Assembly: GCF_022179185.1 (NCBI RefSeq) | Contig: NZ_BPQJ01000011.1 | Span: forward strand, 57,860 to 121,859 | DNA: 64,000 nucleotides | Origin: Methylobacterium frigidaeris | GTDB lineage: Bacteria; Pseudomonadota; Alphaproteobacteria; Rhizobiales; Beijerinckiaceae | Direction: 5' to 3' | Shown: positions 37,293 through 46,819 of the stretch, piece by piece | Numbering within the stretch: position 1 is the stretch's first letter | Layout: each line of letters begins with the position of its first letter | The notes under the pieces: generated by a model | What the model saw: the letters and a program-made list of their open reading frames with translations, nothing else | The model's database searches: none | Told to the model about the DNA's origin: nothing | Position numbers and translations under genes: made by a program

Positions 37293-38564
37293 ATGGATCT
37301 CTCGTATTTCTGGTATGAAGCAGCGCACTGGATGTTGACGCCTGCCCGTGCGGCCGCCGACGCCACACAGCTCGTATTCAAGAATCCCGTCAATCCGATC
37401 ACCTACACGCCCTATGGCCGGACCGTGTCGGCCGCCTGCGAGATGTTCGAGCGCACCACGCGCCGCTACGGCAAGCCGGCCTTCAACCTGCCGAGCACCG
37501 TAGTCGAGGGCGTGAGCACGGATGTGACCGAGCGGGTGGTGTGGTCGAAGCCGTTCTGCCAGGTCATCTCGTTCGAGCGCGCGCTGAAGCGCCCGCCGGT
37601 CCAGGCCCAGCCGAAGGTGCTGGTGGTGGCGCCGATGTCGGGCCACTACGCCACGCTCCTGCGCGGCACGGTCGAGGCGCTGCTGCCGGCGCACGAGGTG
37701 ATGATCACCGACTGGGTCGATGCCCGCATGGTGCCGCTCGAGGCCGGACGCTTCGACCTCGACACCTACATCGACTACCTGATCGAGATGTTCCAGGCCT
37801 TCGGGCCGGACCTGCACGTGATCGCGGTCTGCCAGCCCTCGGTGCCGGTCTTCGCCGCCGTCGCCCGGATGGAAGCCGAGGGCATGGCCGGCGTGCCGAC
37901 CTCGATGACCCTGATGGGCGGCCCGATCGACACCCGCCGCTCCCCCACCGCCGTCAACTGCCTCGCCGCCGAGCGCGGCTCGGAATGGTTCAAGCGCAAC
38001 TGCATCACCGTGGTGCCGCCGGGCTATCCCGGCACCTGGCGCGAAGTCTATCCCGGCTTCTTCCAGCTCTCGGGCTTCATGGGCATGAACCTCGACCGTC
38101 ACCTGACGGCGCACTGGGACATGTTCAAGCACCTGGTGCGCAACGACGGCGACTCGGCCGAGAAGCACCGGGACTTCTACGACGAGTACCTGTCGGTGAT
38201 GGACCTGACGGCGGAGTTCTACCTCCAGACCGTCAACACCGTGTTCGTCGAGCACGCCCTGCCGAAGGGCGAGATGCGCCACCATGACGCCCTCGTCGAC
38301 CCGGGGGCGATCCGCCACTGCGCCATCATGGCGGTGGAGGGCGAGAACGACGACATCTCCGGTGTCGGTCAGACGCTGGCGGCCCTCGACCTGACGCCGA
38401 ACCTGGCCGCGGAGCGCAAGCTCTACCACCTGCAGAAGGGCGTCGGCCATTACGGCGTCTTCAACGGCTCGCGCTTCCGCGCCAACATCGCGCCGCGCAT
38501 CTCCGCCTTCATGCACGCCATGCAGGGCACGCAGGCCGTCCAGGACCTGCGCGAGGCCTCCTGA
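37293..38564 (+). CDS. phaZ: Intracellular polyhydroxyalkanoate depolymerase
   Basis: A 423-residue cytoplasmic enzyme of the PhaZ1 type that mobilises stored poly-3-hydroxybutyrate. The nucleophile is Cys: lipase-box-like VCQPSVP with C180. PHA-depolymerase landmarks include YGRTVSAACEMFERTTRRYGKP, VAPMSGHYATLLRGTVEAL and the late His segment GVGHYGVFNGSRFR. Start ATG 37293 is used; a GTG 15 bases upstream is an alternative. It is monocistronic and divergent from actS, 46 bp upstream of the YgjP-like metallopeptidase. Confidence 0.94.
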   Translation: MDLSYFWYEAAHWMLTPARAAADATQLVFKNPVNPITYTPYGRTVSAACEMFERTTRRYGKPAFNLPSTVVEGVSTDVTERVVWSKPFCQVISFERALKRPPVQAQPKVLVVAPMSGHYATLLRGTVEALLPAHEVMITDWVDARMVPLEAGRFDLDTYIDYLIEMFQAFGPDLHVIAVCQPSVPVFAAVARMEAEGMAGVPTSMTLMGGPIDTRRSPTAVNCLAAERGSEWFKRNCITVVPPGYPGTWREVYPGFFQLSGFMGMNLDRHLTAHWDMFKHLVRNDGDSAEKHRDFYDEYLSVMDLTAEFYLQTVNTVFVEHALPKGEMRHHDALVDPGAIRHCAIMAVEGENDDISGVGQTLAALDLTPNLAAERKLYHLQKGVGHYGVFNGSRFRANIAPRISAFMHAMQGTQAVQDLREAS

Positions 38565-38610
38565 TCCTTCGGATCCGGCGCTGCCCCGGCGGCGCCGGCT
38601 TCTCCCGACG

Positions 38611-39474
38611 ATGTCGCGGACCCGTTCCTTGCGCGCGTGGCTCGCGCGCCTGCTCAGCCTCGCGCGATCGAGTCTCGCGCGACGAACCGGGACGCTGACA
38701 GGCTCCGGGTCCCCCGGGTACAAGGGTGGCATGCGAGTCGCGCTCCTGCGCCGTTCGGCGCCCGAACCCACCCACGTCACCGTCATCCATGCCGGCATCT
38801 GCTACCCGGTCACCGTGCGCCGCCGTGCGGCCGCGCGGCGCATCACCCTGCGGGTGTCGAGCGCGACCGGCGAGATCGTCCTGACCCTGCCGGAGCGCAC
38901 CGACCTCGCCGCCGCGCAGCGCTTCGCCGACTCGCACGGCGCCTGGATCGCCGCCCGGGTGGCCAAGCTCCCTGAGCGCGTCGCCTTCGTGCCCGGCGCA
39001 ATGGTGCCGCTGCGCGGCGTTCCCCACCGCATCCTGCACTGGTCCATCACGTCCGGCGCGACGATCGCCACCACGGGTCCGGACGGCACGCCGGTGATCG
39101 CGGTCTCCTGCGGGCTGCCCCACGTGGCGCGGCGGGTGCGCGATTTCCTGGAGGCCGAGGCGCGCCGCGACCTGACCGCTGCGGTGGCGCGCCATGCCGG
39201 CGCACTCGGCCGGACGCCGAAGCGCCTGACCGTGCGCGACACCCGCAGCCGCTGGGGCTCGTGCTCGGCCGCGGGTCACCTGAATTTCTCCTGGCGCCTG
39301 ATCATGGCGCCGCCCACGGTGCTCGACTACCTTGCGGCGCACGAGGTCGCGCACCTCGCCGAGATGAACCACTCGGATCGGTTCTGGCGCGTCGTCGAAA
39401 CACTCTCCCCGGGCTACGACGAGCCCGAGGCCTGGCTGAAGCGGCACGGCACCGAGCTGCACCGCTACGGCTGA
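38611..39474 (+). CDS. YgjP/DUF45-type zinc metallopeptidase
   Basis: A 287-residue protein; the conserved core is residues 55-285. Strand-rich N-terminal part (RRITLRVSSATGEIVLTLPER), then RWGSCSAAGHLNFSWRL, AAHEVAHLAEMNHSDRFW (HEXXH plus third-ligand His region) match the DUF45/YgjP family, close to SprT and M48 peptidases. Substrate unknown. The first 40 residues are Arg/Leu-rich and may not be translated: an alternative ATG at 38731 (MRVALLRRSAPE) is more conserved-looking. Confidence 0.85.
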   Translation: MSRTRSLRAWLARLLSLARSSLARRTGTLTGSGSPGYKGGMRVALLRRSAPEPTHVTVIHAGICYPVTVRRRAAARRITLRVSSATGEIVLTLPERTDLAAAQRFADSHGAWIAARVAKLPERVAFVPGAMVPLRGVPHRILHWSITSGATIATTGPDGTPVIAVSCGLPHVARRVRDFLEAEARRDLTAAVARHAGALGRTPKRLTVRDTRSRWGSCSAAGHLNFSWRLIMAPPTVLDYLAAHEVAHLAEMNHSDRFWRVVETLSPGYDEPEAWLKRHGTELHRYG

Positions 39475-39478
39475 GGGG

Positions 39479-39844
39479 TCAGCCCTTGGTGCGCACCACC
39501 ACGACGCGCTCGGCCGGCCAGGCCGGGCGCGGATCGACGTGGCCCGGATAGAGCGTGCGCGGCGCGATGCTGTCGCAATTCTCGCGCTGGCGCAGGATGA
39601 TCTCGCCGTTCTCGCCCCGGCGCCGGATCAGCCCACCGTCGCGGCAGAAGCCGGCGATCTCGGCCGAGCGCGAGGCCCGGCGCCCGCGCGGGTTGCGGGG
39701 CACTGGCGGGTGCTCGACCGTCAGCGTCGCGTCCCGGTTGAGCGAACGCTCGACATAGGTCGTCTCGTCGATCGGCAGCGACTGGGCCGCCGCATGACCG
39801 GCGGCCAGGATCAGGAGGGCGAGGGAGGTGGCGGCGAGTCTCAT
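39479..39844 (-). CDS. Small secreted protein of unknown function
   Basis: A 121-residue protein with a clean signal peptide, MRLAATSLALLILAAGHAAAQ. The mature portion has two Cys and an Arg-rich part (PRNPRGRRASRSAEIAGFC, GGLIRRRGENGEIILRQRENCD). No domain recognised. It converges on the metallopeptidase gene, whose stop is 4 bp away. Confidence 0.65.
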   Translation of the reverse strand: MRLAATSLALLILAAGHAAAQSLPIDETTYVERSLNRDATLTVEHPPVPRNPRGRRASRSAEIAGFCRDGGLIRRRGENGEIILRQRENCDSIAPRTLYPGHVDPRPAWPAERVVVVRTKG

Positions 39845-40107
39845 CGTGGGCTCTCGCGAGAAGGGTTGAGGGCGGATCCAGGTCGGTCAATCCGATCCGA
39901 TATGAACCGGAAACCGTGCACAACCACTAACGGCGGACTGCAACGGACGCAGCCCGGCGCGATCATAAAGCTAAGCCGGCCCGCCGGCACGGGTTCCCGC
40001 AAGGGACCCCGGCGGCGAAACGGCGCCTCGGCTTGACAGCATCCCGGCCCCGTGGTCGGAACGCCCCCGGGCCGGCGGATGGCCGGGGCAGCGGAGCGGT
40101 GAGCGGC

Positions 40108-40632
40108 GTGGGAGACAGCTTGCAACGGATCGGACGCCGGGTGCGGGCCGCCACCCTCGGACTCGCGCTCGCTCTCGGCCTGCCGGCCGGGACCGCCCTG
40201 GCTCAGGGCGCGGTCAAGCAGAGCTTCGACGACTGGCAGCTGCGCTGCGAGACGCCCGCCGGCGCCAAGGCCGAGCAATGCGCCCTGGTGCAGTACGTCG
40301 CCGCCGAGGACCGGCCGAACCTGTCCCTGGTGGTGATCGTGCTGAAGACCGCCGACAACCGCGGCACCCTGCTGCGGGTGGTGGCGCCGCTCGGCGTGCT
40401 GCTGCCCTCCGGACTCGGTTTGAAGGTCGACCAGGCGGAGATCGGCCGCACCTCTTTCGTGCGCTGCCTTTCCACCGGCTGCGTCGCCGAGGTGGTGATG
40501 GACGACAAGCTCATCAACCAGCTCAAGGGCGGCCAGCAGGCCACCTTCATCGTCTTCCAGACGCCCGAGGAGGGGGTCGGCATCCCCCTGTCCCTCAAGG
40601 GGTTCAAGGAAGGCTTCGACAGCCTGAAGTGA
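40108..40632 (+). CDS. IalB-family (invasion-associated locus B) periplasmic protein
   Basis: A 174-residue exported protein. Signal peptide about 1-30 (RVRAATLGLALALGLPAGTALA); the mature part opens with KQSFDDWQLRCE, typical of the IalB family, with CALVQYVAAEDRPNLSLVVIVLK and RCLSTGCVAEVVMDD (two Cys). In Bartonella the family is linked to invasion, but it is widespread in free-living alphaproteobacteria, where function is unknown. Start codon is uncertain (GTG 40099 or 40108; GGAG upstream fits the latter). It starts a four-gene operon with a secreted protein and two GT2 enzymes. Confidence 0.82.
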   Translation: MGDSLQRIGRRVRAATLGLALALGLPAGTALAQGAVKQSFDDWQLRCETPAGAKAEQCALVQYVAAEDRPNLSLVVIVLKTADNRGTLLRVVAPLGVLLPSGLGLKVDQAEIGRTSFVRCLSTGCVAEVVMDDKLINQLKGGQQATFIVFQTPEEGVGIPLSLKGFKEGFDSLK

Positions 40633-40652
40633 TCGACCATCGGGAGAGGACC

Positions 40653-41261
40653 GTGACGGCTCGTTGTCTCCGCACCCTCAGCCTCGCCCTGGCGCTGGGC
40701 GTGCTCGCCGCCCCGGCGCAGGCGCAGAATGCGGCGCCGCAGGACGAGGGCAATCCCTTCCTCAACATCTTCAAGTATGGCGGCACCACCAAGCCGCCCG
40801 AGGCACCGCCGAGCCCCGATGACGTCTACTGCCCGATCATCGACGTCACCGAGGGCGGCTCCTCGCTGCAGACCCTGGCGGGCGGCACGGTGCGCACGCA
40901 GATCCGTCTCGGCCAGCTCAGCCGCTCCTGCCGGCCGGCACAGGATGGCAGCACGGTCGTCACGATCGGCGTGCAGGGCGTGGTCCTGCTCGGGCCCGGC
41001 GGCGCCCCCGGCCGCTTCAACACCCCCGTGACCATCACGGTCAAGAACGGCACCCAGGTCGTCGCCCGGCGCAGCCGCCAGGCCTCCGCGACGATCCCCG
41101 CCGGCTCGGCCAGCGGCACCTTCACGGTGGTCGAGGAGGGGATTTCGGTTCCGGCCGGCCTCGCGCGCGACTTCGAGATCGAGGTCGGCCTTGGCGGCGC
41201 GCCGAAGCCCGCACGGGCGCCGCGGCGCAAGCCCGCCGCGCCGCCGCCGGCCGACGGTTGA
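40653..41261 (+). CDS. Secreted protein of unknown function in the GT2 operon
   Basis: A 202-residue protein with a signal peptide (MTARCLRTLSLALALGVLAAPAQA) and a C-terminal basic/proline tail (ARAPRRKPAAPPPADG). The middle (QTLAGGTVRTQIRLGQLSR, VVTIGVQGVVLLGPGGAPG, FNTPVTITVKNGT) looks beta-rich and repeated. No domain recognised. GTG 40653 with GGGAGAGGA upstream is chosen. Its stop overlaps the TTG start of the next glycosyltransferase by 4 bp. Confidence 0.7.
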   Translation: MTARCLRTLSLALALGVLAAPAQAQNAAPQDEGNPFLNIFKYGGTTKPPEAPPSPDDVYCPIIDVTEGGSSLQTLAGGTVRTQIRLGQLSRSCRPAQDGSTVVTIGVQGVVLLGPGGAPGRFNTPVTITVKNGTQVVARRSRQASATIPAGSASGTFTVVEEGISVPAGLARDFEIEVGLGGAPKPARAPRRKPAAPPPADG

Positions 41262-43240
41262 CCGCACGGGTGGCAGACTGGCGCATCGCCCCCCGCACGG
41301 TCGATCCGGATTTTTCCCGCGCTCTGGTCTTCGAGCGGCCGATCGCCGGGCGCTGGCTCGCCCTCGACTACGCCCTCGACCGCTTCGCCGCACCGGTGCG
41401 ACCACTGCTGCGCTTCGCCCGGGGCGATGGCACCCAAGAGGATGCGCTGCTGCCCGGCCCGGTGCTCGGGCGCGCCTCCTGGCTCGGGCCGGTGCCGCCC
41501 GGCACCAAGGACATCCTGCTCGCCGCACCGGCGGAGGGGTTTCGGATCGAGGCGGCGCGGCTCCTCTCCCGCGCGGCCATGCTCGCCCTCTGCGCCCGCC
41601 GCCGGCCGGACAGGCTGCCGGTCGCGCTCTATCAATGGCTGCGCCGCGACGCGCGCCGCCTGCGCAACACCCTGCGGATCGCCACCTGCGTGCGGCCGCT
41701 CGCGCAATACTCCCTCTGGAAGGCGGAGCGCGCGCGGCCCTTCGAGCCCGCTCTCGACCGGGTTCCGCCTGAGCTGCCGCGCCTCGGCCTGATCCTGGAG
41801 GCGCTGCCCGAGGAAGAAGCGGCGGTGCGGCGCACCCTCGCCACCCTGCTGGCACAGGGCCACCGCGACTGGCGCCTCGCCCTGCACTGGCGGGGGCCGG
41901 CGCCCGCGGGCCTCCCCGGCGACGGGCGCATCTCCGCCGACACCCTGCCGGACGGGGTCGCGATCGGGCATGTGCGCCCCGGCGATGCCCTCGCCCCCGA
42001 CGCCCTCGCCCATCTCGCCGCCGCCTTCGCGGGGCCGGAGCCCGCCGACCTCGCCTATGCCGACAGCGAGGCCGAGACGCCCGAGGGCCTGCGCCCCCAG
42101 CTCAAGCCGGGCTGGAGCCCGGACCTCGCCCTGACCACGCTCTATCCCGGGCGGCCGCTCCTGGTGGCGGCGGATCTCGCCGCGCGAAGCGGCTGGGAGT
42201 CGGGACAGGGGGCCCGCGCGCTCCTCCTTGCCGCGACCCTGGCCGGGCCCGGACGCGTCCGCCGCATCCCCCGCATCCTCTGCCGCATCGCGCCCGAGGC
42301 GCCGGATCCCGACGGCCACGCCGCCGACCTGACGCGTGCCCTGGACCGGGCCGGCAGCCCCGCCGCGGTAACGCGCGCCGGTGACACCCTCGACCTCGAC
42401 TGGCCGCTGCCCGATCCGCCGCCCTCGGTCTCAATCATCATCCCGACCCGCGACCGGCCGGAACTGCTACGGGTCGCGGTGCGGGGCGTCCTGCACGACA
42501 CCGCCTATCCGAGCATCGAACTCGTCATCGTCGACAACGGCTCGACCGATCCGGCGGTAGCCGCGCTCTACGCCGAATGGGCGGCGGATCCGCGAGTGCG
42601 CCGCCTCGACCGGCCGGGCCCGTTCAACTTCTCGCGCCTCGTCAACGACGGGGCTGCGGCGAGCCGCGGCGACATCCTGGTGCTCCTCAACAACGACGTC
42701 GAGGTGCTGCACCCTGACTGGCTCGCCGCGATGGTGCGTCAGGCCCTGCGGCCGGAGGTCGGCGCCGTCGGGGCGAAGCTCCTGTTCGGCAACGGCCGGA
42801 TCCAGCATGCCGGCGTGGTGGTCGGGCTCGGCGGCCGGGCCGGGCACATCCTGCGCAACCGCCCGGCCGACACGCCGGGCCATCTCGGCCGGCTCGCCGT
42901 GGCGCACGAAGTGGCGGGCGTCACCGCCGCCTGCCTGGCAGTGGCGCGGACCAAGTTCGAGGCGGTCGGCGGCCTCGATGCCGAGGCGTTCCCGGTCGAT
43001 TTCAATGACATCGACCTCTGCCTGCGCCTCGCCGCCCGGGGCTGGAGATCGCTCTGGACCCCGCGGGCCGTGGTGGCCCACCACGAATCGGTCAGCCGCG
43101 GCCCGAGCATCGGTCCGGCCCGCGCCCGGTTCGAGGCTGAGGGAAACCGCTTCGCCGCGCGGTGGCGTTCGGTGATCCGCGACGACCCGTATTACCACCC
43201 TGCCTTCTCGGTCACGACCTTCGGGGAGGAGCTGGAATGA
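41258..43240 (+). CDS. GT2 glycosyltransferase, N-terminal degenerate GT2 half
   Basis: A 660-residue glycosyltransferase. The C-terminal half (about 390-650) is a GT2 domain of the WbbL/rhamnosyltransferase-like type: SVSIIIPTRDRPEL, VDNGSTDPAV, the DxD-equivalent NNDVEVL and FNDIDLC. The N-terminal half carries only part of another GT2 unit, with LAYADSEAE and LKPGWSPDLALT (the usual KPDWSPDLL motif), but the nucleotide-binding start is missing, so it is probably non-catalytic. Start is TTG, overlapping the previous stop. It overlaps the next GT2 gene by ATGA. A cell-surface glycan or flagellin glycosylation role is inferred only. Confidence 0.85.
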   Translation: MTARVADWRIAPRTVDPDFSRALVFERPIAGRWLALDYALDRFAAPVRPLLRFARGDGTQEDALLPGPVLGRASWLGPVPPGTKDILLAAPAEGFRIEAARLLSRAAMLALCARRRPDRLPVALYQWLRRDARRLRNTLRIATCVRPLAQYSLWKAERARPFEPALDRVPPELPRLGLILEALPEEEAAVRRTLATLLAQGHRDWRLALHWRGPAPAGLPGDGRISADTLPDGVAIGHVRPGDALAPDALAHLAAAFAGPEPADLAYADSEAETPEGLRPQLKPGWSPDLALTTLYPGRPLLVAADLAARSGWESGQGARALLLAATLAGPGRVRRIPRILCRIAPEAPDPDGHAADLTRALDRAGSPAAVTRAGDTLDLDWPLPDPPPSVSIIIPTRDRPELLRVAVRGVLHDTAYPSIELVIVDNGSTDPAVAALYAEWAADPRVRRLDRPGPFNFSRLVNDGAAASRGDILVLLNNDVEVLHPDWLAAMVRQALRPEVGAVGAKLLFGNGRIQHAGVVVGLGGRAGHILRNRPADTPGHLGRLAVAHEVAGVTAACLAVARTKFEAVGGLDAEAFPVDFNDIDLCLRLAARGWRSLWTPRAVVAHHESVSRGPSIGPARARFEAEGNRFAARWRSVIRDDPYYHPAFSVTTFGEELE

Positions 43241-44868
43241 GGCTGCCGCCTCACCCGGCCTTCGACATCCTCCGCTTCGCCGAGAACCAGCCCGGCCCCA
43301 CCCGGCGCTGGCTCGTCCGGCTGCTCCTGGCACTGAAGCGCCCCGGCGAGGCCTGGGAGGTCGCCCGGGCGCTCCTCACCGGCAAGCGGGTGCGGGCGCG
43401 CGACCGCGCGGCGATCCTCTGGGGTGCCCGTCATGCCCTCCAGCCGCCGCCGCTCCCGACGGGGGAGGTCGAGACCGTGGCGACCCTGCGGGTCGCGACA
43501 CCGGCCGAGATCCTGTCCGGGGGCGCCGGCTCGGCCGCGACAATCGTGCTGACGGCACCCGGCCATCGGCTCGTGCCGGGGGCGGCCACCGCGATCGCGG
43601 AGGCCTTCGCCGCCGATCCCGGCCTCGGCGCCCTCTACGGCGACGCCCTGGTGCTCGGTCCGCGAGGCGAGCCGCTGCGACCGGTGCTGCGCTCGGCCTT
43701 CGACCCCGATTACCTGCTGGCCGCGGACTATATCGGCCCGGTCGTCGCCCTGCGCGGGGCGGTGCTGGACCGGCTCGGGCTCGATCCCTCACTGCCGGGG
43801 GCCGAGGCCGCCGACCTGCTCCTGCGGCTCGCGGCCGAGGGCGGGGCGGTGCGTCACCTGCCGCGCCTGCTCTCGACCTGGACGCCCCTCGCGGCCGTTC
43901 CGCCGGAGGGATGGGCGTCGTCGCGCCGGGCGCTCGCCGAGCGCCACCTCGCCGGGGCCGGCCGCGTCGAGGCGGCGGGCGGCCTACTGACTTTGCGCCG
44001 AGACTTGCCCGCACCGCCGCTCGCCAGCTTCATCATCCCGACCCGCGACCGGGTCGAGCTGCTGCGGGCCTGCATCGAGAGCCTGCGCGCCCATACCGAC
44101 TGGCCGTCCCTCGAGATCATCGTCTGCGACAACGACAGCCGCCACCCGCGCACGCTCGCCTATTTCCAGCGTCTGGCAGGGGAGGGGGTGCGGGTGCTGC
44201 CCTGCCCGGGCCCATTCAATTTCGCGGCGATGAACAACCGGGCCGCCGCGGAGGCGCGCGGCGCGCTTCTGGTCTTCGTGAACAACGACGTGGTGGCGTG
44301 CCAGGGCGACTGGCTGCGGCGGATGGCCGAGGAGGCCCTGCGGCCGGATGTCGGCGCGGTGGGGGCGAAGCTCCTCGACGTGCGGGAGCGGATCCAGCAC
44401 GGCGGCATCGTGCTCGGCACCGGCGGCCTCGTCACCCACGCCCACCGTCACTTCCCCGGCACGGCGCCGGGCTACTTGGCGTCCTTGCGGGCGACGCACA
44501 GGGTCTCGGCGGTCACGGCGGCGTGCCTCGTGGTGGAGACCCGGAAGTTCCAGGCAGTCGGCGGCTTCGACGAGGCGGCCTTCGCGGTCGACTTCAACGA
44601 CGTCGACCTCTGCCTGCGCCTGGAGGCGGCGGGATACCGGACCCTGATGGTGCCGGGCGCGGTCCTCTATCACCACGAGGCGGCGAGCCGGCGCTGGAAC
44701 CCCGAGGCCCGCTCCCGCCACGAAGCCGAGGTGGTGGCGTTGCAGGCGCGCTGGGAAGGGCGCCTCGAAGCCGATCCCTGGTATCACCCGGGCTTCGATC
44801 CACGGGCGGGGACGTATGTGCGGCTGCGTCTTGCGGAGGGGAGCGACACGGTGAGGCTGCTTCGTTGA
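43237..44868 (+). CDS. GT2 glycosyltransferase (second of the pair)
   Basis: A 543-residue paralogue of the preceding gene. The N-terminal region has a degenerate GT2-like piece (LGALYGDALVLGPRGEPL, RSAFDPDYLLAADYIGP), then a full GT2 domain from about 270: SFIIPTRDRVEL, CDNDSRHPRT, NNDVVACQGDW and FNDVDLC. GGAGG stands before ATG 43237, which overlaps the upstream stop. The two enzymes likely act in sequence on the same glycan. The gene converges on the flagellin gene. Confidence 0.87.
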   Translation: MRLPPHPAFDILRFAENQPGPTRRWLVRLLLALKRPGEAWEVARALLTGKRVRARDRAAILWGARHALQPPPLPTGEVETVATLRVATPAEILSGGAGSAATIVLTAPGHRLVPGAATAIAEAFAADPGLGALYGDALVLGPRGEPLRPVLRSAFDPDYLLAADYIGPVVALRGAVLDRLGLDPSLPGAEAADLLLRLAAEGGAVRHLPRLLSTWTPLAAVPPEGWASSRRALAERHLAGAGRVEAAGGLLTLRRDLPAPPLASFIIPTRDRVELLRACIESLRAHTDWPSLEIIVCDNDSRHPRTLAYFQRLAGEGVRVLPCPGPFNFAAMNNRAAAEARGALLVFVNNDVVACQGDWLRRMAEEALRPDVGAVGAKLLDVRERIQHGGIVLGTGGLVTHAHRHFPGTAPGYLASLRATHRVSAVTAACLVVETRKFQAVGGFDEAAFAVDFNDVDLCLRLEAAGYRTLMVPGAVLYHHEAASRRWNPEARSRHEAEVVALQARWEGRLEADPWYHPGFDPRAGTYVRLRLAEGSDTVRLLR

Positions 44869-45079
44869 CCTGATCGCCAACGAGGCGATGCTTCTGTGAC
44901 AAACGGCGCAGCTAAGCAGAGGCCGCGGAAACGGACCCCTGTTTTGCGGTGAAAGTTTGCAATAAAAACAGCATAAACGGGATAAGCGTCGATCTGCCAA
45001 CGTAAATCTTCTTAATTCTAAGGTATTGGCTTCGGCTCAGATCCGTGCAAGATTGCAGAAGACTACGAGATGCAGCTCG

Positions 45080-46819
45080 TTAACGGGACAGCGAGAGTAC
45101 GCCCTGTCCTGAAGAGTTCGCAATCGATAGAGCCTGCATCGCAAGCTGCTGCTGCGTCTGCAACGCTTTCAGCTTCGTTGACTCCTCCTCGACGTCCGCA
45201 TCCACGAGGATGCCGATCATGCGGTCGTTCGCCTTGATCAAGGTACCAATGAATGCCGTTTGACCCTCGATCTGGGTCTTCTTGGCACCGAGCTTCGTTC
45301 CGGCTTCGGTGATACCAGAGATAGTTTTGTCCACCTGAGCAACGAGGGCCGACAATGTGTCGTCACCATCGGTGCCAGAGAGTGAAGAGATGTCGATCAT
45401 TGCGATCGACGTGTTCGTTGATGCATCGACAGTGTCCAGAATGCCTCTGCCGCCACTGGTCCCGGAGGCCGTTCCATAACCGACATGAGGCGTAGGAATG
45501 CCAACAATCGCAGCCGTGCCGTTTGCACTCTGACTGGACGTAAAGCCAAGCTCGGGGACGCTGCTGATGTAGACATACGCGGACGGCCCAACGTTGGAAT
45601 TTGTCAGTGCAATCTTTCCCTCGCTAAAAGAGACCGTTGTATTGCTTATGCCCGTTGAAAGAAGAACATTTGTGATCATGGCTGCCATGTCTGTGCCATT
45701 GACGGAATTTATGCCACTCGATATTTTAGTTGCCAAAGCATAATAATTAGAAGAATATATATAAAAACCGAAAGCGGCGCCGTTCTCGGAAATGCTGATA
45801 GGTATATACAACGAATTCAGGTCAATATTCGAGTAGTTCGATGTTGCGACTATCCGCGCGGGCCCTGGCGGAATCGGCGCTGTCAGGGCAAAGCCGACGT
45901 CGGCGAACGTATTGCCGATCGATGGCGCCATGCCATTCACCGACAGAGATATTCCGGAACCAGTGCCTGCTGACTGAAACATGACACGCCCGGCGCTGTC
46001 GAGCGCTGCCGTCACCTTGTTGGCGCCAATGCTGTCAATGATCTGATTGTTAATCGCTGTAACGAACTCCTGGGTGGTGACCTTGGTCAAATCTTTGACT
46101 GCTGACTGCATCGTCGTCCTGTCGATAACGATGCTGACGGTTGTAGTCGTACCGTCTACGAGGGTGACGCTCAGCGGCACCTCGTTGGTCCCACTGAAAT
46201 CCGCTGTGCCTGCGTCCGCTGTGCCGGGCCGGAAAACCGCCGTGCCGGTGAGTGCGGTTGAGCCAACCACCTCAGCGGCAGTGGCCGCGGTGGCGACGCT
46301 GGCGACATTCGCATCGTAGAGCTTGATCGCGGAGACATCGACATCGACCGTCGAAAAGGTGACGTTGCCATTCACCCCGCGCGAGAAGCCGGCCACGACC
46401 TTCTGGGTCGCTTGATAATCGGTGTTGGTCGGGCTCGAATCGACTGACAGCCAGTTCCGACCGCTGGCGTTCGAAGAATCGGCTGTGGCCTTCATCTTGA
46501 ATTGAATGGCCGCTATTTCGGTCTGGATCTTGGCGCGGTCGATGCCCGGAGTCAGTGCGCTCTGGAGCTTGGCGCGGAGGTTTTGTAGATCGGAAATGAT
46601 AGCGTTGAGACCGTTATACGCCGTGTCCACCGCCGAGGCACCAAGGCCGAGGGAATCTTTCACGGCCGAGAGCGAGGCGGTGTCGGTGCGCACCGTGGTA
46701 GCGATGGACCAGTAGGCGGCGTTGTCGGAGGCGGTCGTGACGCGTAGCCCTGTCGAGACGCGGTTGCTGGCGACATCGAGTTGACGTGCGACGCCCTTGA
46801 GCGTCGTGAGCGCTGTCAT
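45080..46819 (-). CDS. Flagellin, canonical start codon altered to ATC
   Basis: A 579-residue flagellin from the first ATG. N-terminal D0/D1 region (MTALTTLKGVARQLDVASN, STGLRVTTASDNAAYWSIA) and C-terminal region (QTQQQLAMQALSIANSSGQ) are conserved; the centre is Thr/Ser-rich and variable. In-frame upstream codons encode ITSLITNSSA, exactly the residues expected before this ATG, but the codon that should be the initiating ATG (46847-46849) is ATC, one base different. So either ATC initiates, translation starts inside and trims 11 residues, or the base is an error. The gene is visibly AT-richer than its neighbours and has no other flagellar genes nearby. Confidence 0.85.
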   Translation of the reverse strand: MTALTTLKGVARQLDVASNRVSTGLRVTTASDNAAYWSIATTVRTDTASLSAVKDSLGLGASAVDTAYNGLNAIISDLQNLRAKLQSALTPGIDRAKIQTEIAAIQFKMKATADSSNASGRNWLSVDSSPTNTDYQATQKVVAGFSRGVNGNVTFSTVDVDVSAIKLYDANVASVATAATAAEVVGSTALTGTAVFRPGTADAGTADFSGTNEVPLSVTLVDGTTTTVSIVIDRTTMQSAVKDLTKVTTQEFVTAINNQIIDSIGANKVTAALDSAGRVMFQSAGTGSGISLSVNGMAPSIGNTFADVGFALTAPIPPGPARIVATSNYSNIDLNSLYIPISISENGAAFGFYIYSSNYYALATKISSGINSVNGTDMAAMITNVLLSTGISNTTVSFSEGKIALTNSNVGPSAYVYISSVPELGFTSSQSANGTAAIVGIPTPHVGYGTASGTSGGRGILDTVDASTNTSIAMIDISSLSGTDGDDTLSALVAQVDKTISGITEAGTKLGAKKTQIEGQTAFIGTLIKANDRMIGILVDADVEEESTKLKALQTQQQLAMQALSIANSSGQGVLSLSR

